Positions 17,291 to 27,436 are shown, counted from the stretch's first letter. The stretch is 64,000 nt of DNA from DASUPK01 sp963724665 (GCA_963724665.1 CAVRVH010000012.1:620001-684000), one strand, 5' to 3'. The notes: generated by a model not told the origin, from the sequence alone. A program made the numbers and translations.

Positions 17291-18928
17291 CTACAGCCCC
17301 AGCGCAGCCCGCGAGACCGTTTCCAGGACCTGCTGCTGGTAGTAGACCGGCCTTCCAAAGTCCCCGATTACGCCCGACGAGTAGTGGGTGGAGACCCCCA
17401 GCGTGTACACGTTCGAATCGGAGATCGCCAGGCCGAAGTAGTCGCCGATGAAGGCGTTGGTCGTGCATGGGTCCTGATGGGCGGCGCATGCCATCTGGTC
17501 GACCCCGTCGATGGTCTGGTCGGGCTGCTCCGGGTCCCAGGTGTCCTGTGAGACTCGGACGTTGCCGCCGACCGGCACGGCGCCCGCACCGGAGTCCTTG
17601 AAGGCTTGCAGGGAGACATCGATGCAGAAGTTCTGCCGCCCGACGTCCGCCGGCAGCACGCTCGGGTCGTTCGGGCAGGCAGCGCGGCGGTCGTAGAAGT
17701 TGACCGCGACCGCCCCGAGGGGCCCGGCCGCGACCTGCGGCTGGAACTGGTCGGTGGCGGTCGGGTTCGCATTGTCGTTGACCACTACCGGGGCCGACCA
17801 GGAGTCACCGAAGTCGGTCGACTGGGAGAACTTGACGTCGTACTGGCTCCCGTCCCAGTCTTCCCAGACCATGTAGAGGTGGCCAGGGTAGGTGGGACTG
17901 GCCGTGAAGTGCTCGAGGATGCCGTCGCGGAAGGTGGTGTTCGGCAGGCAGCAGCCCGAGAGCTGGCTCGCATCGGCGACGGGCATGAACTTCGACCAAG
18001 TCACACCGTCATCGGTGGACCGCGCGACGTAGATGGTCTTTTGATCGTTACCCGTTGGCTTGTCTGCGGCGACCGCGACGTAGACGTTCCCGGCCGCGTC
18101 CACCGCCGGGTAGACGTACTCGACCACCGGCCCGGTGTTGCTGGGCGCCGACAGCGTGACGGCCTTCGAGAAGCTCTGGGCACGGTCGCGCGAGACGGCG
18201 ATCCGGATCTTCGTGTTCTGGCCGTTGTAGACAGCCCAGGCCGCGTAGACGTGGTCCTGATAGGGGTTGCCCGGGATCTGGTTGACGGCCACCCATTGCT
18301 TGTCCTCGACACGACCGAGCGTCTTGGCAGTCGAGTTCGAGAACTGCTCGAGGGGCTCGCCGCCGTTGCCCTTCACCCAGTGCTGTCCCAGGTCGTCGCT
18401 GTATGAGATGGCGATGTTCGAGTTGGGGTGGAGGTTGGCCCAGTAGGCGTTGAACGGCAAGGTCACCTGATAGACGCGGCCCTGGGTGTCGAACGCGCCA
18501 TTGGGGTCGGTGTTGTTGGTCCAGCTCGGGGGCATGGCCTGGGTGCCGGTGGAGATGCAGTCGTAGCCCTGCACCTGGTTCGCCGCCACCGGCGCACCGT
18601 TGTCGATCGTGAAGGAGCCGAGGTGGAAGTCGTAGAAGGTCGAGAAGGTCTCGAAGAAGAACTTCGAGGTCCCCACGAGTTGCTCGGTGCCGGGATTGAC
18701 CGCGAGCCAGGACTCGGAGAAGTTCGAGTTGTATTGCCCGCCGCGGCAGGTTCCAGGCAATGGAGCGGTTTGGCCCGGCGGGACGGGGTATCCGCCCCCG
18801 GCGGATGGCTGACTGACAACCGTGTTGGTGGTCGGAACGCTCGAGCCCCAAGGCTGCGCGCTCGCTGCATCGACGTTGGCGCCGATCACGCCGACCGTGA
18901 GAACTGCTGCTAAGGCGATCCTTCGCAC
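17291..18928 (-). CDS. Exported sialidase-like (BNR-repeat) beta-propeller protein
   Basis: 545 residues with a Sec signal peptide (cleavage near ASAQP, about 24-25). Repeated bacterial-neuraminidase-type turns occur: SYSDDLGQHW, SRDRAQSFSK, STDDGVTWSK, STDFGDSWSA. These mark a propeller of the sialidase superfamily. Conserved catalytic residues of true sialidases are not evident, so it may be a binding or other hydrolytic propeller. It is the only gene between the intact tRNA-Arg and the first scar at 19144. Confidence 0.8.
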   Translation of the reverse strand: MRRIALAAVLTVGVIGANVDAASAQPWGSSVPTTNTVVSQPSAGGGYPVPPGQTAPLPGTCRGGQYNSNFSESWLAVNPGTEQLVGTSKFFFETFSTFYDFHLGSFTIDNGAPVAANQVQGYDCISTGTQAMPPSWTNNTDPNGAFDTQGRVYQVTLPFNAYWANLHPNSNIAISYSDDLGQHWVKGNGGEPLEQFSNSTAKTLGRVEDKQWVAVNQIPGNPYQDHVYAAWAVYNGQNTKIRIAVSRDRAQSFSKAVTLSAPSNTGPVVEYVYPAVDAAGNVYVAVAADKPTGNDQKTIYVARSTDDGVTWSKFMPVADASQLSGCCLPNTTFRDGILEHFTASPTYPGHLYMVWEDWDGSQYDVKFSQSTDFGDSWSAPVVVNDNANPTATDQFQPQVAAGPLGAVAVNFYDRRAACPNDPSVLPADVGRQNFCIDVSLQAFKDSGAGAVPVGGNVRVSQDTWDPEQPDQTIDGVDQMACAAHQDPCTTNAFIGDYFGLAISDSNVYTLGVSTHYSSGVIGDFGRPVYYQQQVLETVSRAALGL

Positions 18929-19030
18929 GTGCCCCCCTGTGCAGAGTTTGGTCTCCGGCCGAGCCTACTCCCCTCGACCGGGGATGGCTAGGGCTGAGGA
19001 ACTCGAGGGGGCAATCAACACGACCTCGAT

Positions 19031-19190
19031 GAGGGCAACAAGAGGGCAACGAACGGGACGGGGTCCAGCCGAACCCAGACGAACTCGAATCCTGAGATAG
19101 ACCCGAATCCTGAGCCCAGACGAGCCCCACCGAACTGCCACCGCGGTCTACGAAACCGAAGGTCACAGGTTCGAATCCTGTCGGGCGCGC
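19031..19190 (+). repeat. tRNA-Arg attachment scar 1 with upstream conserved 110 bp
   Basis: Positions 19144-19190 repeat the tRNA-Arg 3' part from the anticodon stem to the acceptor end. The 110 bp before it is conserved with 32193-32305 and 57051-57163 and starts with a doublet GGGCAAC-N4-GGGCAAC (11 bp period). This is the usual form of an attR left by a tRNA-targeting tyrosine integrase; the integrase itself is absent. Confidence 0.88.
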
Positions 19191-19345
19191 TCTGAACGTC
19201 TAAGGAAGCGCCTGTAAAACCCGCCTTTCGGGCCTTGCGTATTCCGGCCGCCTGACCGCGCTTCGACCCGATTCGGCCCGCTGGGCGACGTCGGACCATC
19301 GCGCAGACCATCGCACGGCCACGCACGGATCGGCGTTGCTCGTGC

Positions 19346-19546
19346 TCATGCCCGCCCGCCCCGCCCTTCTCCGGCCCTTTTCCAGCGGTGGTAGGGCGAG
19401 AGGTCGCCGTAGGGGTCAGGGACGCCCTTCAGGTACGGCACCGGCTTCGAGCCGACGAACGAGTTCTCGATGTTCTCGGTGTGGCCGCCGGAGGTCGAGA
19501 AGAAGTAGGTGGTGGCAACCTTGCCGGCGTAGTTGACGGTCTGCAG
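19346..19546 (-). pseudogene. SpoIID/LytB-domain fragment
   Basis: The minus strand encodes YLALQTVNYAGKVATTYFF, then STSGGHTENIENSF and PYLKGVPDPYGDLSPYHRW. These match the conserved C-terminal core of SpoIID/LytB peptidoglycan-hydrolase-like proteins (STSGGxTE and SPYHxW). After HRW it diverges and stops at 19346; upstream of 19560 the frame is lost. Only about 60 codons remain of a 300-plus-residue gene. It lies right after the first attachment scar. Confidence 0.6.
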
Positions 19547-19566
19547 GGCTAGATACTCTGACCGGG

Positions 19567-21330
<1,764 letters not shown>

Positions 21331-21413
21331 CCCGCGCGCGGCGGGCCACTTCCCGGTCACGTAGGTAGACCTCGGGGTGCCCTAGATCAGCCGCCCCCGG
21401 GGGGACGAGTACA

Positions 21414-21461
21414 GGCGCTTTCTGTTTTCCATGCAAAGCGCCGCTTTTCGTCCAAAGCAGT
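21414..21461. repeat. Hairpin pair H1+H2, copy a
   Basis: H1-like hairpin with stem GGCGCTTT/AAAGCGCC (longer 13-base loop ending CCATGC) followed by an H2-like half with TCGTCC loop. The outer stem bases differ from the common GCTGCTTT/AAAGCAGC but still pair. Confidence 0.75.
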
Positions 21462-21616
21462 AGGCGAGGCGCTTTCGATTTGGTCGTCCCATTGCTGTTC
21501 GGTTCGTCATTCGTAGGTACGTTCGCTCGGCCCCGGTTCCCCGGGAATCCAGATTCCGGTCGGCTATGGCAGTAGGAGGTGGCTCGACCGTCCGGGAGCC
21601 GGGGCACTGAGGAACC

Positions 21617-21638
21617 GCTGCTTCTCGTCCAAAGCAGC
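21617..21638. repeat. Hairpin H2, copy b
   Basis: Stem GCTGCTT/AAGCAGC around CTCGTCCA, touching the stop codon of the SnoaL gene that ends at 21638. Confidence 0.75.
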
Positions 21639-22042
21639 TACTCCGACAGCCCGGCGGCTTCGAGGGCTTGGCTGCGCTCCATGTAGCCGCGTACCCGGGC
21701 GATCTTTCCGTCCTGGACGGTATTGACGGTGCCGCCATCGGTCTCCATCACGGCTCCGCTCTCCCTGCCCATCGCGACCTCATGGAAGAAGACGACCACT
21801 TCGTCATCGCCCGCATCGATGTAGTCGTCTGCCCGCAGCTCGATCCTCTCCCAGACCTCGAAGTGGTCAACGAATGCCAGCGCCACTTCTGCGCTGCCGT
21901 GGTAGGTGCGGCCTTCGTCAATACCGCCCACTGTCGCGTGCCATTCGACATCGGGGTCGAGTGCATCGAGGGCCGTGGCCGCATCGCCGCGGAGCATTGC
22001 TTCAGTGGCGGTGCGCACTATCTCGACGTTCTCCTGCGACAT
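21638..22042 (-). CDS. SnoaL/NTF2-like cassette protein 1
   Basis: 134 residues. Starts MSQENVEIV and ends SQALEAAGLSE, as all members of the array do. The middle has the SnoaL cone-fold pattern: LDPDVEWHATVGG, a YHG loop, helix ALAFVDHFEVW, then strands with VVVFFHEVAMGRESGA and the HDGKI-type turn VQDGKIARVRGY. Substrate unknown; relatives include ketosteroid-isomerase-like and polyketide cyclase proteins. Start chosen at the conserved ATG; the leader before it is duplicated (22043-22090). Confidence 0.88.
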   Translation of the reverse strand: MSQENVEIVRTATEAMLRGDAATALDALDPDVEWHATVGGIDEGRTYHGSAEVALAFVDHFEVWERIELRADDYIDAGDDEVVVFFHEVAMGRESGAVMETDGGTVNTVQDGKIARVRGYMERSQALEAAGLSE

Positions 22043-22090
22043 CGCCCACCCAGTATTCCGCCGATTGGACCCAGTATCCGCCGATTGGAC
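22043..22090 (-). promoter_or_regulatory. Duplicated cassette leader
   Basis: On the minus strand the element AATCGGCGGATACTGGGT is present twice in tandem, once ending directly before the ATG of cassette 1. Each copy carries the GATACT/AATACT box of the cassette leader. No hairpin stands at the usual place upstream. Confidence 0.5.
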
Positions 22091-22167
22091 CAATGGGGGT
22101 GATCGCAACAGGTCGCGTCCCTGAAACCGCCCAGACGACTGGGAGTGTCAGTAGTCGAAAAGAGGCG

Positions 22168-22569
22168 CTACTCCGACAGGCCGGCGGCTTCGAGGGCCCG
22201 CGCACGGTCGGTGAACATCCAAACCTCGATGCCCTTCCCGTCACGTGCCTTGATGAGCCAAGCCCACTCGGCGTCGATCTCGGTTCCGAACTTCTCACTC
22301 CGAGCAATCAACCGGACGACCGAGATCACGCGCTCCGCATCGACATCGATGACGTCGACAGGCTCCGCCCGGCGCTCACCAAATACCTCGCCAAGACGAC
22401 CGAGGTAGTCACGCACCCCGGCGTGCCCGCGATAGTCCCCAGGTTCCATCGACTCTTGGGGCGCGTGCCAGATGACCTCGGGGTCCAGGTAGGACAGGAG
22501 CGCCTCGGCTCCACCCTCATTCCACGCACGGACGGCCCGCAATGCGAGTTCGACGTTCTCCTCCGACAT
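22168..22569 (-). CDS. SnoaL/NTF2-like cassette protein 2
   Basis: 133 residues, MSEENVEL at the start and RARALEAAGLSE at the end. Middle part: YLDPEVIWHAP, YRGHAGVRDYLG, and a strand pair around RVISVVRLIARSEKFG. The turn before the last strand is ARDGKGIEVW. Preceded on the minus strand by an H2 hairpin 16 bp before its GATACT box. Its 3' end is 125 bp before cassette 1. Function unknown. Confidence 0.88.
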   Translation of the reverse strand: MSEENVELALRAVRAWNEGGAEALLSYLDPEVIWHAPQESMEPGDYRGHAGVRDYLGRLGEVFGERRAEPVDVIDVDAERVISVVRLIARSEKFGTEIDAEWAWLIKARDGKGIEVWMFTDRARALEAAGLSE

Positions 22570-22618
22570 CGCCCACGCAGTATCTCGCGGCGGGGTGCTG
22601 CTTTTCGTCCAAAGCGGC
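22570..22618 (-). promoter_or_regulatory. Hairpin H2 (22597-22618) plus cassette leader of protein 2
   Basis: H2 stem with GGACGA loop (minus strand), 16 bp, then GATACT, 9 bp, then ATG. The spacing suits a -35/-10 promoter with transcription starting at or next to the ATG (leaderless mRNA). Promoter function is inferred from spacing only. Confidence 0.45.
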
Positions 22619-22643
22619 TATCTCCGGCCAGGTCGGCGAAAGG

Positions 22644-23324
22644 TCAGACCGGAAGCAGGTTTGCTTTCTTGCGGCACTTCCGCCGCTTCCTGGCCGAGTG
22701 CTTCTTCTTGCATTTGGCAAGCGCCGCGGCGCGCTGGCCGGTCGGGGTCTGTGGCGTGGAGAGCGTCACATAGGTCTTGAAGGCGAGGTCTATGCCGGCA
22801 TCTGGCATCCAGGCAGTGGTGGGAGGAGCTGAGCTCGCGAAATACACGGCCCCCGCCGCATACGGGTTCCCGGTGGTGAGGCTCCAGGAGTAGCCCACGG
22901 GGAACACGTTTGCGCTGTAAGCGACTATCGCGTACTGGGTCCCCGCGGCGACTGGTGCGGGAGCCAGGAAGTTGATCGAAACGAAGGCAGCGGCAGGGGA
23001 CGCGGGCACGCTTGAGGCCGGAACGCTTTGGCTGGCCAGCACCGTGCTTCCCGGGAGGCCCCCGGAGACATCTCGAAGCTCAACGCTCAGTGGAGCCGTC
23101 GGGTTGTTGAGCTTTTCGAGGTGCAGATCGAGTTGGTCGAGCTGGCCGCTCAGGCCCGCCGTGAAGGTTTGGGCGACACTTTGTGTCGATTGAGCGTTGA
23201 GCCCCGAGCCGCTCGCGGTGGGTTGCTGCTGATCCAGGGTCCCGGCCAGGGCAACGCTTGGAGCCATTGCACAGAACGCGCACACGACGATCACGGAGGT
23301 TGTTGCTCGCAAAGTCTTAGGCAT
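22644..23324 (-). CDS. Exported protein with choice-of-anchor-like beta domain and Cys/Lys tail
   Basis: 226 residues; signal peptide ends near VALAG (about residue 28). Mature part: QQPTASGSGLNAQSTQSVAQTFTA start, one predicted beta-sandwich (about 30-195) with ELRDVSGGLPGSTVLAS. The end is AALAKCKKKHSARKRRKCRKKANLLPV, the same K-C-K-K...K-C-x-K-K design as in the beta-helix protein. Probably retained at the cell surface; function unknown. A hairpin pair stands about 100 bp upstream. Confidence 0.85.
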   Translation of the reverse strand: MPKTLRATTSVIVVCAFCAMAPSVALAGTLDQQQPTASGSGLNAQSTQSVAQTFTAGLSGQLDQLDLHLEKLNNPTAPLSVELRDVSGGLPGSTVLASQSVPASSVPASPAAAFVSINFLAPAPVAAGTQYAIVAYSANVFPVGYSWSLTTGNPYAAGAVYFASSAPPTTAWMPDAGIDLAFKTYVTLSTPQTPTGQRAAALAKCKKKHSARKRRKCRKKANLLPV

Positions 23325-23425
23325 GCAGTTGGACCCGAGACCCTATGCCCGCGAAGGAGGCGGGGCATCCGCACTTACTACTGGACCGTGCGTGGGTGGC
23401 TCAGCCTGTCGATTCGAACGAGACC

Positions 23426-23470
23426 GCTGCTTTCCATGCAAAGCAGTACCGCTGCTTTTCGTCCAAAGCA
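23426..23470. repeat. Hairpin pair H1+H2, copy e
   Basis: H1 (23426-23446, loop CCATGC) and H2 (23451-23470, loop TCGTCC) separated by four bases, in the region between the divergent genes at 23324 and 23604; no cassette is attached. Confidence 0.8.
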
Positions 23471-23603
23471 TCACCGCTGAGGGTGCGGGCTTTTACGGTT
23501 GCCTGGGAGGCCGGCAAACGGGAGTATCCGCCGCGCGAGAATCCGCCCGACTGTGGCGGGGTTCGCCGGGAGACGGGGATAGCGCAAGATCTGGAGGAGC
23601 CAC

Positions 23604-24113
23604 GTGCAAGCTCGACTTCGTTCCATCTTCGAGTTCGGCCACAACGACGCTTCAACGCCCGCGCGAGGGGCCATCGTCACGGCTGTCGCCGCCACGTTGA
23701 TCGTCGGGTTGGCTGTCGGTTGCGGCAGCAGCAACAGCACCACTACCTCAACCGCGGCGCTTTCCAAGAGTGCCTATCTCGCAAAGGCGAACGCGATCTG
23801 TAAGGCGGGCAACGAGAAACAGCAGGCCGGCCAGAAGGCGCTTGGCAAGAACCCGAGCCAGGCGCAAGTAACGGCCTACGTGACCGGCACGCAGGTCCCG
23901 AACATCCAGTCTCAGATCGACCAGGTCAAGGCTCTCGGCGCGCCCTCAGGCGATGAGGCGGTCGTCAATAAGTACCTCGCCACGGCCCAGGCCGACCTGA
24001 ACAAGATCAAGAGCGACCCTTCGCTGGCCGTGAACGGCAAAAGCGATCCCTTTGCGGACTTCGCGGCGATCGCCCACCCCTACGGGCTGACCGCTTGCGC
24101 ACCCAACAGCTAG
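23604..24113 (+). CDS. Lipoprotein, unknown function
   Basis: 169 residues; long basic N-terminus, then a lipobox LAVGC (Cys about 40). After a Ser/Thr linker the mature part is helical: KSAYLAKANAICKAGNEKQQA..., ending LTACAPNS. The single Cys in AICKAG and the one near the C-terminus could pair. The general design (lipobox, I-C helix, late Cys) resembles the lipoprotein at 35886-36455. No known domain. Confidence 0.8.
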   Translation: MQARLRSIFEFGHNDASTPARGAIVTAVAATLIVGLAVGCGSSNSTTTSTAALSKSAYLAKANAICKAGNEKQQAGQKALGKNPSQAQVTAYVTGTQVPNIQSQIDQVKALGAPSGDEAVVNKYLATAQADLNKIKSDPSLAVNGKSDPFADFAAIAHPYGLTACAPNS

Positions 24114-24133
24114 CGGACTAGGACATATCGGAG

Positions 24134-24169
24134 CACCAACCGGGGCGCGTCCTGCAGCCCCGGTTGGTG
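24134..24169 (+). terminator. Strong hairpin after lipoprotein gene
   Basis: CACCAACCGGGGC (24134-24146) pairs perfectly with GCCCCGGTTGGTG (24157-24169), 10-base loop. No T-run follows, so termination may not be purely intrinsic. It is 20 bp after the stop at 24113. Confidence 0.65.
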
Positions 24170-24191
24170 GTCTGAGGCGCCCGCTCAAACT

Positions 24192-24212
24192 GCTGCTTTC
24201 CATGCAAAGCAG
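24192..24212. repeat. Hairpin H1, copy f
   Basis: Canonical H1 with CCATGC loop; the following sequence keeps only 'taccgctt' of the H2 partner. Confidence 0.75.
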
Positions 24213-24361
24213 TACCGCTTGAGCTCGCTCCCGCTTTGCGCGAAGAGCGATAGCGAGATGGCGTGGCACATCATCGGCGTATCCCTCGTGCGGCTCGTCG
24301 CAGCCCGCGTTGACTTCCTCGGGAACTTTGTGAGACGGTTCGGGTCGAACCTCGGCGCGCT

Positions 24362-25513
24362 GTGGTACCTCGAACCCATCTCCTGGCAGCCCTCCGATCC
24401 CGGTGCGCGGGGAGGGTGGCTTTGCTCGGTTCGTGCGCGTTGGCCTTGGCTACGGCTTGCGGGCTGGGCAGTGCACAAGCGGCGACGCAAGCATTCTTTT
24501 TCACTGGGATCGAGCAGACGTTCACCGTCCCGCCGGATGTGTCAAGCGTGCAGGTCATGGCGATCGGCGGCAGCGGTGCAACCTCCGGTCTGATTTCCGG
24601 CGGAACTGCGGCGCAGGTGTCCGGTGATTTGCCGGTGATGCCGGGCCAAGTGCTCTATGTCGAAGTGGCGGGCAACGGTCAGTCCGCCGAGAACGGCGGA
24701 GCCGGCGGCTTCAACGGCGGCGGCGCGGGCGGTCTGGGCGGGGCCGGCGGAGGCGGGGCGTCGGACGTGCGCATGGTGCCTCGGTCGACCGGGCTCTCAT
24801 CTGACTTGCGGCTGATCGTCGCCGCCGGTGGAGGTGGCGCTGCCGAGGGCGCCGGCGGGGCGGCCGGCAGCGCCGGCACCACAGGTGGCGCCGACAACGA
24901 AGAGGGTGCTGCCGGCACCTCCGGTATCGGCGGCGCTGGCGGTCTTGGACCGTGTGGCGGCAACGGCGCCACCGGCCAGCTGAGCCTGGGCGGGAACGGA
25001 GGCAACGGCTTGACTGCCACGGGAGGTGGCGGCGGAGGTGGAGGCGGCTACTACGGCGGCGGGGGCGGTGCCGGCGGCTGCATGAGCGGAGGCGGTGGCG
25101 GCGGTGGCGGCTCGTCCCTCGTGCCGTCGGGGGGGAGCCAGATCGTGGCCGCGGCGGGCACGCCATCGCAGGTCCAGATCAATTACACACCCTTCAGCTT
25201 CGGCAAGCTGAAGCGAAATAGGCGCAACGGAACGGCGACGCTGTCGGTCAATGTGCCGGGTCCCGGCACGTTAGCCCTAACCGGCAAGGGGCTGGTCAAG
25301 CAGCGTCCGGGCGATCGTGCGCTCAGGACGGTCGCCAAAGCCGTGAGCGCCCCCGGCACCATGAAGCTCACGGTCAGATCCAAGGGAAAGAAAAATCGCA
25401 AGCTGAACCGCACCGGCAAGGTGTCGGTGAAGGCAAAGGTGACCTTCACCAATACCGGTGGCTTCCAGCTAACCGAAGCGAAGCGGATCAAGCTCGTCAA
25501 GCGGAAGCGCTGA
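24362..25513 (+). CDS. Exported glycine-rich protein with cationic C-terminal domain
   Basis: 383 residues. Signal peptide (about 18-41, ending SAQAAT), then a strand-rich start FFFTGIEQTFTVPPDVSSVQV of the type seen before glycine-rich jelly-roll domains, then about 200 residues dominated by GGxGGxGG (about 85-270). The C-terminal 100 residues have the pattern VNVPGPGTLALTGKGL...KLTVRSKGKK...KVSVKAKVTFT, a basic immunoglobulin-like repeat ending KLVKRKR. The same pattern is found in the fragment at 29419-29889. Probably a surface protein. Start uncertain. Confidence 0.75.
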   Translation: MVPRTHLLAALRSRCAGRVALLGSCALALATACGLGSAQAATQAFFFTGIEQTFTVPPDVSSVQVMAIGGSGATSGLISGGTAAQVSGDLPVMPGQVLYVEVAGNGQSAENGGAGGFNGGGAGGLGGAGGGGASDVRMVPRSTGLSSDLRLIVAAGGGGAAEGAGGAAGSAGTTGGADNEEGAAGTSGIGGAGGLGPCGGNGATGQLSLGGNGGNGLTATGGGGGGGGGYYGGGGGAGGCMSGGGGGGGGSSLVPSGGSQIVAAAGTPSQVQINYTPFSFGKLKRNRRNGTATLSVNVPGPGTLALTGKGLVKQRPGDRALRTVAKAVSAPGTMKLTVRSKGKKNRKLNRTGKVSVKAKVTFTNTGGFQLTEAKRIKLVKRKR

Positions 25514-25623
25514 GCTCTGCGCGGCCGATCCGGCGTTGGGTGCCGCGCGGGCACTGGCCTGGACAAATGCTTCGCCGACCCACCTGTTCCTTCGCGCGAA
25601 AGGCGAGCGCCAGCTCGAAAGAT

Positions 25624-25670
25624 GCTGCTTTCCATGCAAAGCAGCGGTGCTGCTTTTCGTCCAAAGCGGC
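25624..25670. repeat. Hairpin pair H1+H2, copy g
   Basis: H1 25624-25645 and H2 25649-25670. H2 ends on the stop codon of the SnoaL gene that begins at 25670, so on the minus strand the order is gene, H2, H1. A further inverted motif (GCGAGCGCCAGCTCGAAA region, 25590-25620) precedes it. Confidence 0.85.
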
Positions 25671-26074
25671 TACTCCTGCAGCCCGGCGGCTTCGAGGGCG
25701 GCATCGCGGTCGTCGTAGTTGTCGATCCGGGTGATCTTGCCGTCGCGAAGCGTGAAGATCTGCGCCCACTCGATTTCCATCGCAAGCCCGCTTTCCCGAC
25801 CCTTTCCCCGCTGCCACGCCAGGGATATCACCCGCCCGCCCGGGGTTGCGAGCGTTTCGTGGGCACCGAACTCCCAGTCGTCCCAGACTTCAGCCCATTC
25901 GGTGAGGAAGCGTTTGACACCGTCGATCCCACGGTAAGCAGGCTCTGGCCACTCGCGGAAGTGCGTCAGCTCCCAGACGACTTCGGGATCCCAAATCGCA
26001 GCGAGGCCATCCAGATCGCCGCGAAACAACGCTTCCCAGGCCTGGTTCACGATCTCCACGTTCTCCTGCGACAT
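25670..26074 (-). CDS. SnoaL/NTF2-like cassette protein 3
   Basis: 134 residues, MSQENVEIV start and DAALEAAGLQE end. SnoaL core: IWDPEVVWELTHF, YRGIDGVKRFLTEW, RVISLAWQRGKGRESG and LRDGKITRIDNY. The strand GKGRESGLAMEIEWAQIF is the most conserved interior piece among array members. Leader GATACTGCGTGGGCG directly before ATG. Function unknown. Confidence 0.9.
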   Translation of the reverse strand: MSQENVEIVNQAWEALFRGDLDGLAAIWDPEVVWELTHFREWPEPAYRGIDGVKRFLTEWAEVWDDWEFGAHETLATPGGRVISLAWQRGKGRESGLAMEIEWAQIFTLRDGKITRIDNYDDRDAALEAAGLQE

Positions 26075-26125
26075 CGCCCACGCAGTATCTCGCCCCGAGA
26101 CAGATGAGGCTCGTTAAATCGCGCC

Positions 26126-26437
26126 TCAGCTGGCCTGGCTCGCCTGGACGACCTCCAGGAGCGCCACCTCGTAGTGCTCGACCGATGCCGTCTCACCGGG
26201 TCCCGTGACTTCCTCGCGAACTCGCGTCGCCTCGCCTTCGCTCGCCTCCATCGCCTTCTCGTCCTCCCATAGTGAGATGACGACGATCGTTCCCTTCTGT
26301 CGGTCGGCGAGGAAGACGACGCCCTTCATGTCGTCAGTCTGCCCCGGCACGGTGGGCAGAACGTGCTTCTTCGTCTGCAGGGCCTCGTCCATGCCATCGG
26401 GCGGGGAGCCCTCGTAACGGGTTAGGCGAGCATGCAT
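26126..26437 (-). CDS. Small dimeric alpha/beta-barrel (ABM-like) protein
   Basis: 103 residues from the ATG at 26437, which follows AGGAGGTCGAC. Strand-helix-strand order: MHARLTRYEGSPPDGMDEALQ, then VVFLADRQKGTIVVISLWEDEKAMEASE and a C-terminal strand ASVEHYEVALLEVVQ. This is the ferredoxin-like ABM/EthD fold used by small monooxygenases and by non-catalytic dimers. Not a SnoaL cassette, though it lies in the array on the same strand. Confidence 0.75.
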   Translation of the reverse strand: MHARLTRYEGSPPDGMDEALQTKKHVLPTVPGQTDDMKGVVFLADRQKGTIVVISLWEDEKAMEASEGEATRVREEVTGPGETASVEHYEVALLEVVQASQAS

Positions 26438-26575
26438 GTCGACCTCCTGTCGGCTCGGAATCTCGCCACCTAGTCTTATCCCATTGGAGAGTGCGTCGGT
26501 GCCCGAAATCCGGGGTCCCGCAGCTCCTCGAAGCATGCAAACGACAGTCGGTGTCGGGAGCAGGAAGCAGGGCCC

Positions 26576-26625
26576 CTGGATTACCTGGATGTTCTAGTCC
26601 GACATCGGCCACGCAGTATCCCCCA
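26576..26625 (-). pseudogene. Relic 5' end of a SnoaL cassette
   Basis: The minus strand has GGATACTGCGTGGCCG, then ATG TCG GAC TAG AAC ATC. Against the cassette start (ATG TCG GAG GAG AAC GTC) the fourth codon is now TAG. Nothing of the middle or end follows, only unrelated sequence. A decayed leader plus start. Confidence 0.55.
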
Positions 26626-26690
26626 ACCGGGGAAGGGGTTGCGAGCGCAACGCTGCCCAGCGAAAGACGGCCGAACGGACCGCACCCCGC

Positions 26691-26876
26691 GTGCCGTTAA
26701 TGCAGAGCAAAGAGAAACGCCTAGCCAACGAAGAGGGAGAACGTCCGCATGAGGATCAGATGGGCCTGATCCGAACACCGCCGATTTCCGAGAGCCCTTC
26801 CGGCAGGCGTCTGCTCGGCGCGATCTGGTGCTGGATCAGCGATCGCCTCGATGCGATCTACAACGGGCGCTGGTAA
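26691..26876 (+). CDS. Small hypothetical protein (doubtful)
   Basis: 61 residues from GTG 26691 (or ATG 26700). Charged first half, then SGRRLLGAIWCWISDRLDAIYNGRW, an amphipathic aromatic end. No family known to me. It lies 22 bp before another small plus-strand gene, the only argument for its being real. Confidence 0.3.
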   Translation: MPLMQSKEKRLANEEGERPHEDQMGLIRTPPISESPSGRRLLGAIWCWISDRLDAIYNGRW

Positions 26877-26898
26877 GTCGGCTTGTACGCCCATCGAG

Positions 26899-27162
26899 AT
26901 GAGTGACGAGATGGATCGCCCGTTCCCTCCAGGCCCGAAGGGACCCGAGGAGATGAACGTGCCGGGGGCGGCAGTCAAGCTCACGTCCAAGCAGGCCAAG
27001 TCGGTTGCCGAGCTTGCTGAACGCTGTTCGTATGTGGAGGTCGAGGACCGGGGGCGTTTCCACCGCGAAGTCAGGATGTTCGACGCGGAGGGCAAGCAAA
27101 CCGATACGCGGTGGGTCTTCCCCGACGGCGACTACGGGCCCAAAGACCTACCTGGCAAATAG
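26899..27162 (+). CDS. Small hypothetical protein
   Basis: 87 residues from the ATG at 26899 (an earlier start at 26851 is possible). Pro/Gly-rich first 25 residues, then LTSKQAKSVAELAERCSYVEVEDRGRFHREVRMFDAEGKQT ending in WVFPDGDYGPKDLPGK. A single helix and beta strands are predicted by eye. No known domain. Confidence 0.5.
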   Translation: MSDEMDRPFPPGPKGPEEMNVPGAAVKLTSKQAKSVAELAERCSYVEVEDRGRFHREVRMFDAEGKQTDTRWVFPDGDYGPKDLPGK

Positions 27163-27219
27163 CTACGCGGCGAGTCTGAATCTCCGACGCCTGCACTGAA
27201 CGCGATACGGTCCCGACCA

Positions 27220-27432
27220 ATGGCTGAGAAACAGGATCCGACGACGATCAGCTTCGCCAACGGCAGCGAGCTTCAGGTCATTGCTTCGCCGGACGAGATA
27301 GCGGCCGCAATCGAGAAGGCCGAGGGCGGCCTGCTCCGGTTCCTCGACACAAACGAGAACGCGGTCTGGGTCAACCCCGACCATATTGTTCACGTCGTCA
27401 GCGTCACAGCACCGCACGTTTCTCCGGCCTGA
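27220..27432 (+). CDS. Small conserved-looking protein
   Basis: 70 residues: TTISFANGSELQVIASPDEIAAAIEKAEGG, then LLRFLDTNENAVWVNPDHIVHVVSV. The order (strand, D-E-I-A helix, strand, V-N-P-x-H-I) resembles small actinobacterial proteins of unknown role in which the V-N-P-x-x-I strand is conserved. It ends 5 bp before the convergent SnoaL gene. Confidence 0.6.
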   Translation: MAEKQDPTTISFANGSELQVIASPDEIAAAIEKAEGGLLRFLDTNENAVWVNPDHIVHVVSVTAPHVSPA

Positions 27433-27436
27433 CGCC

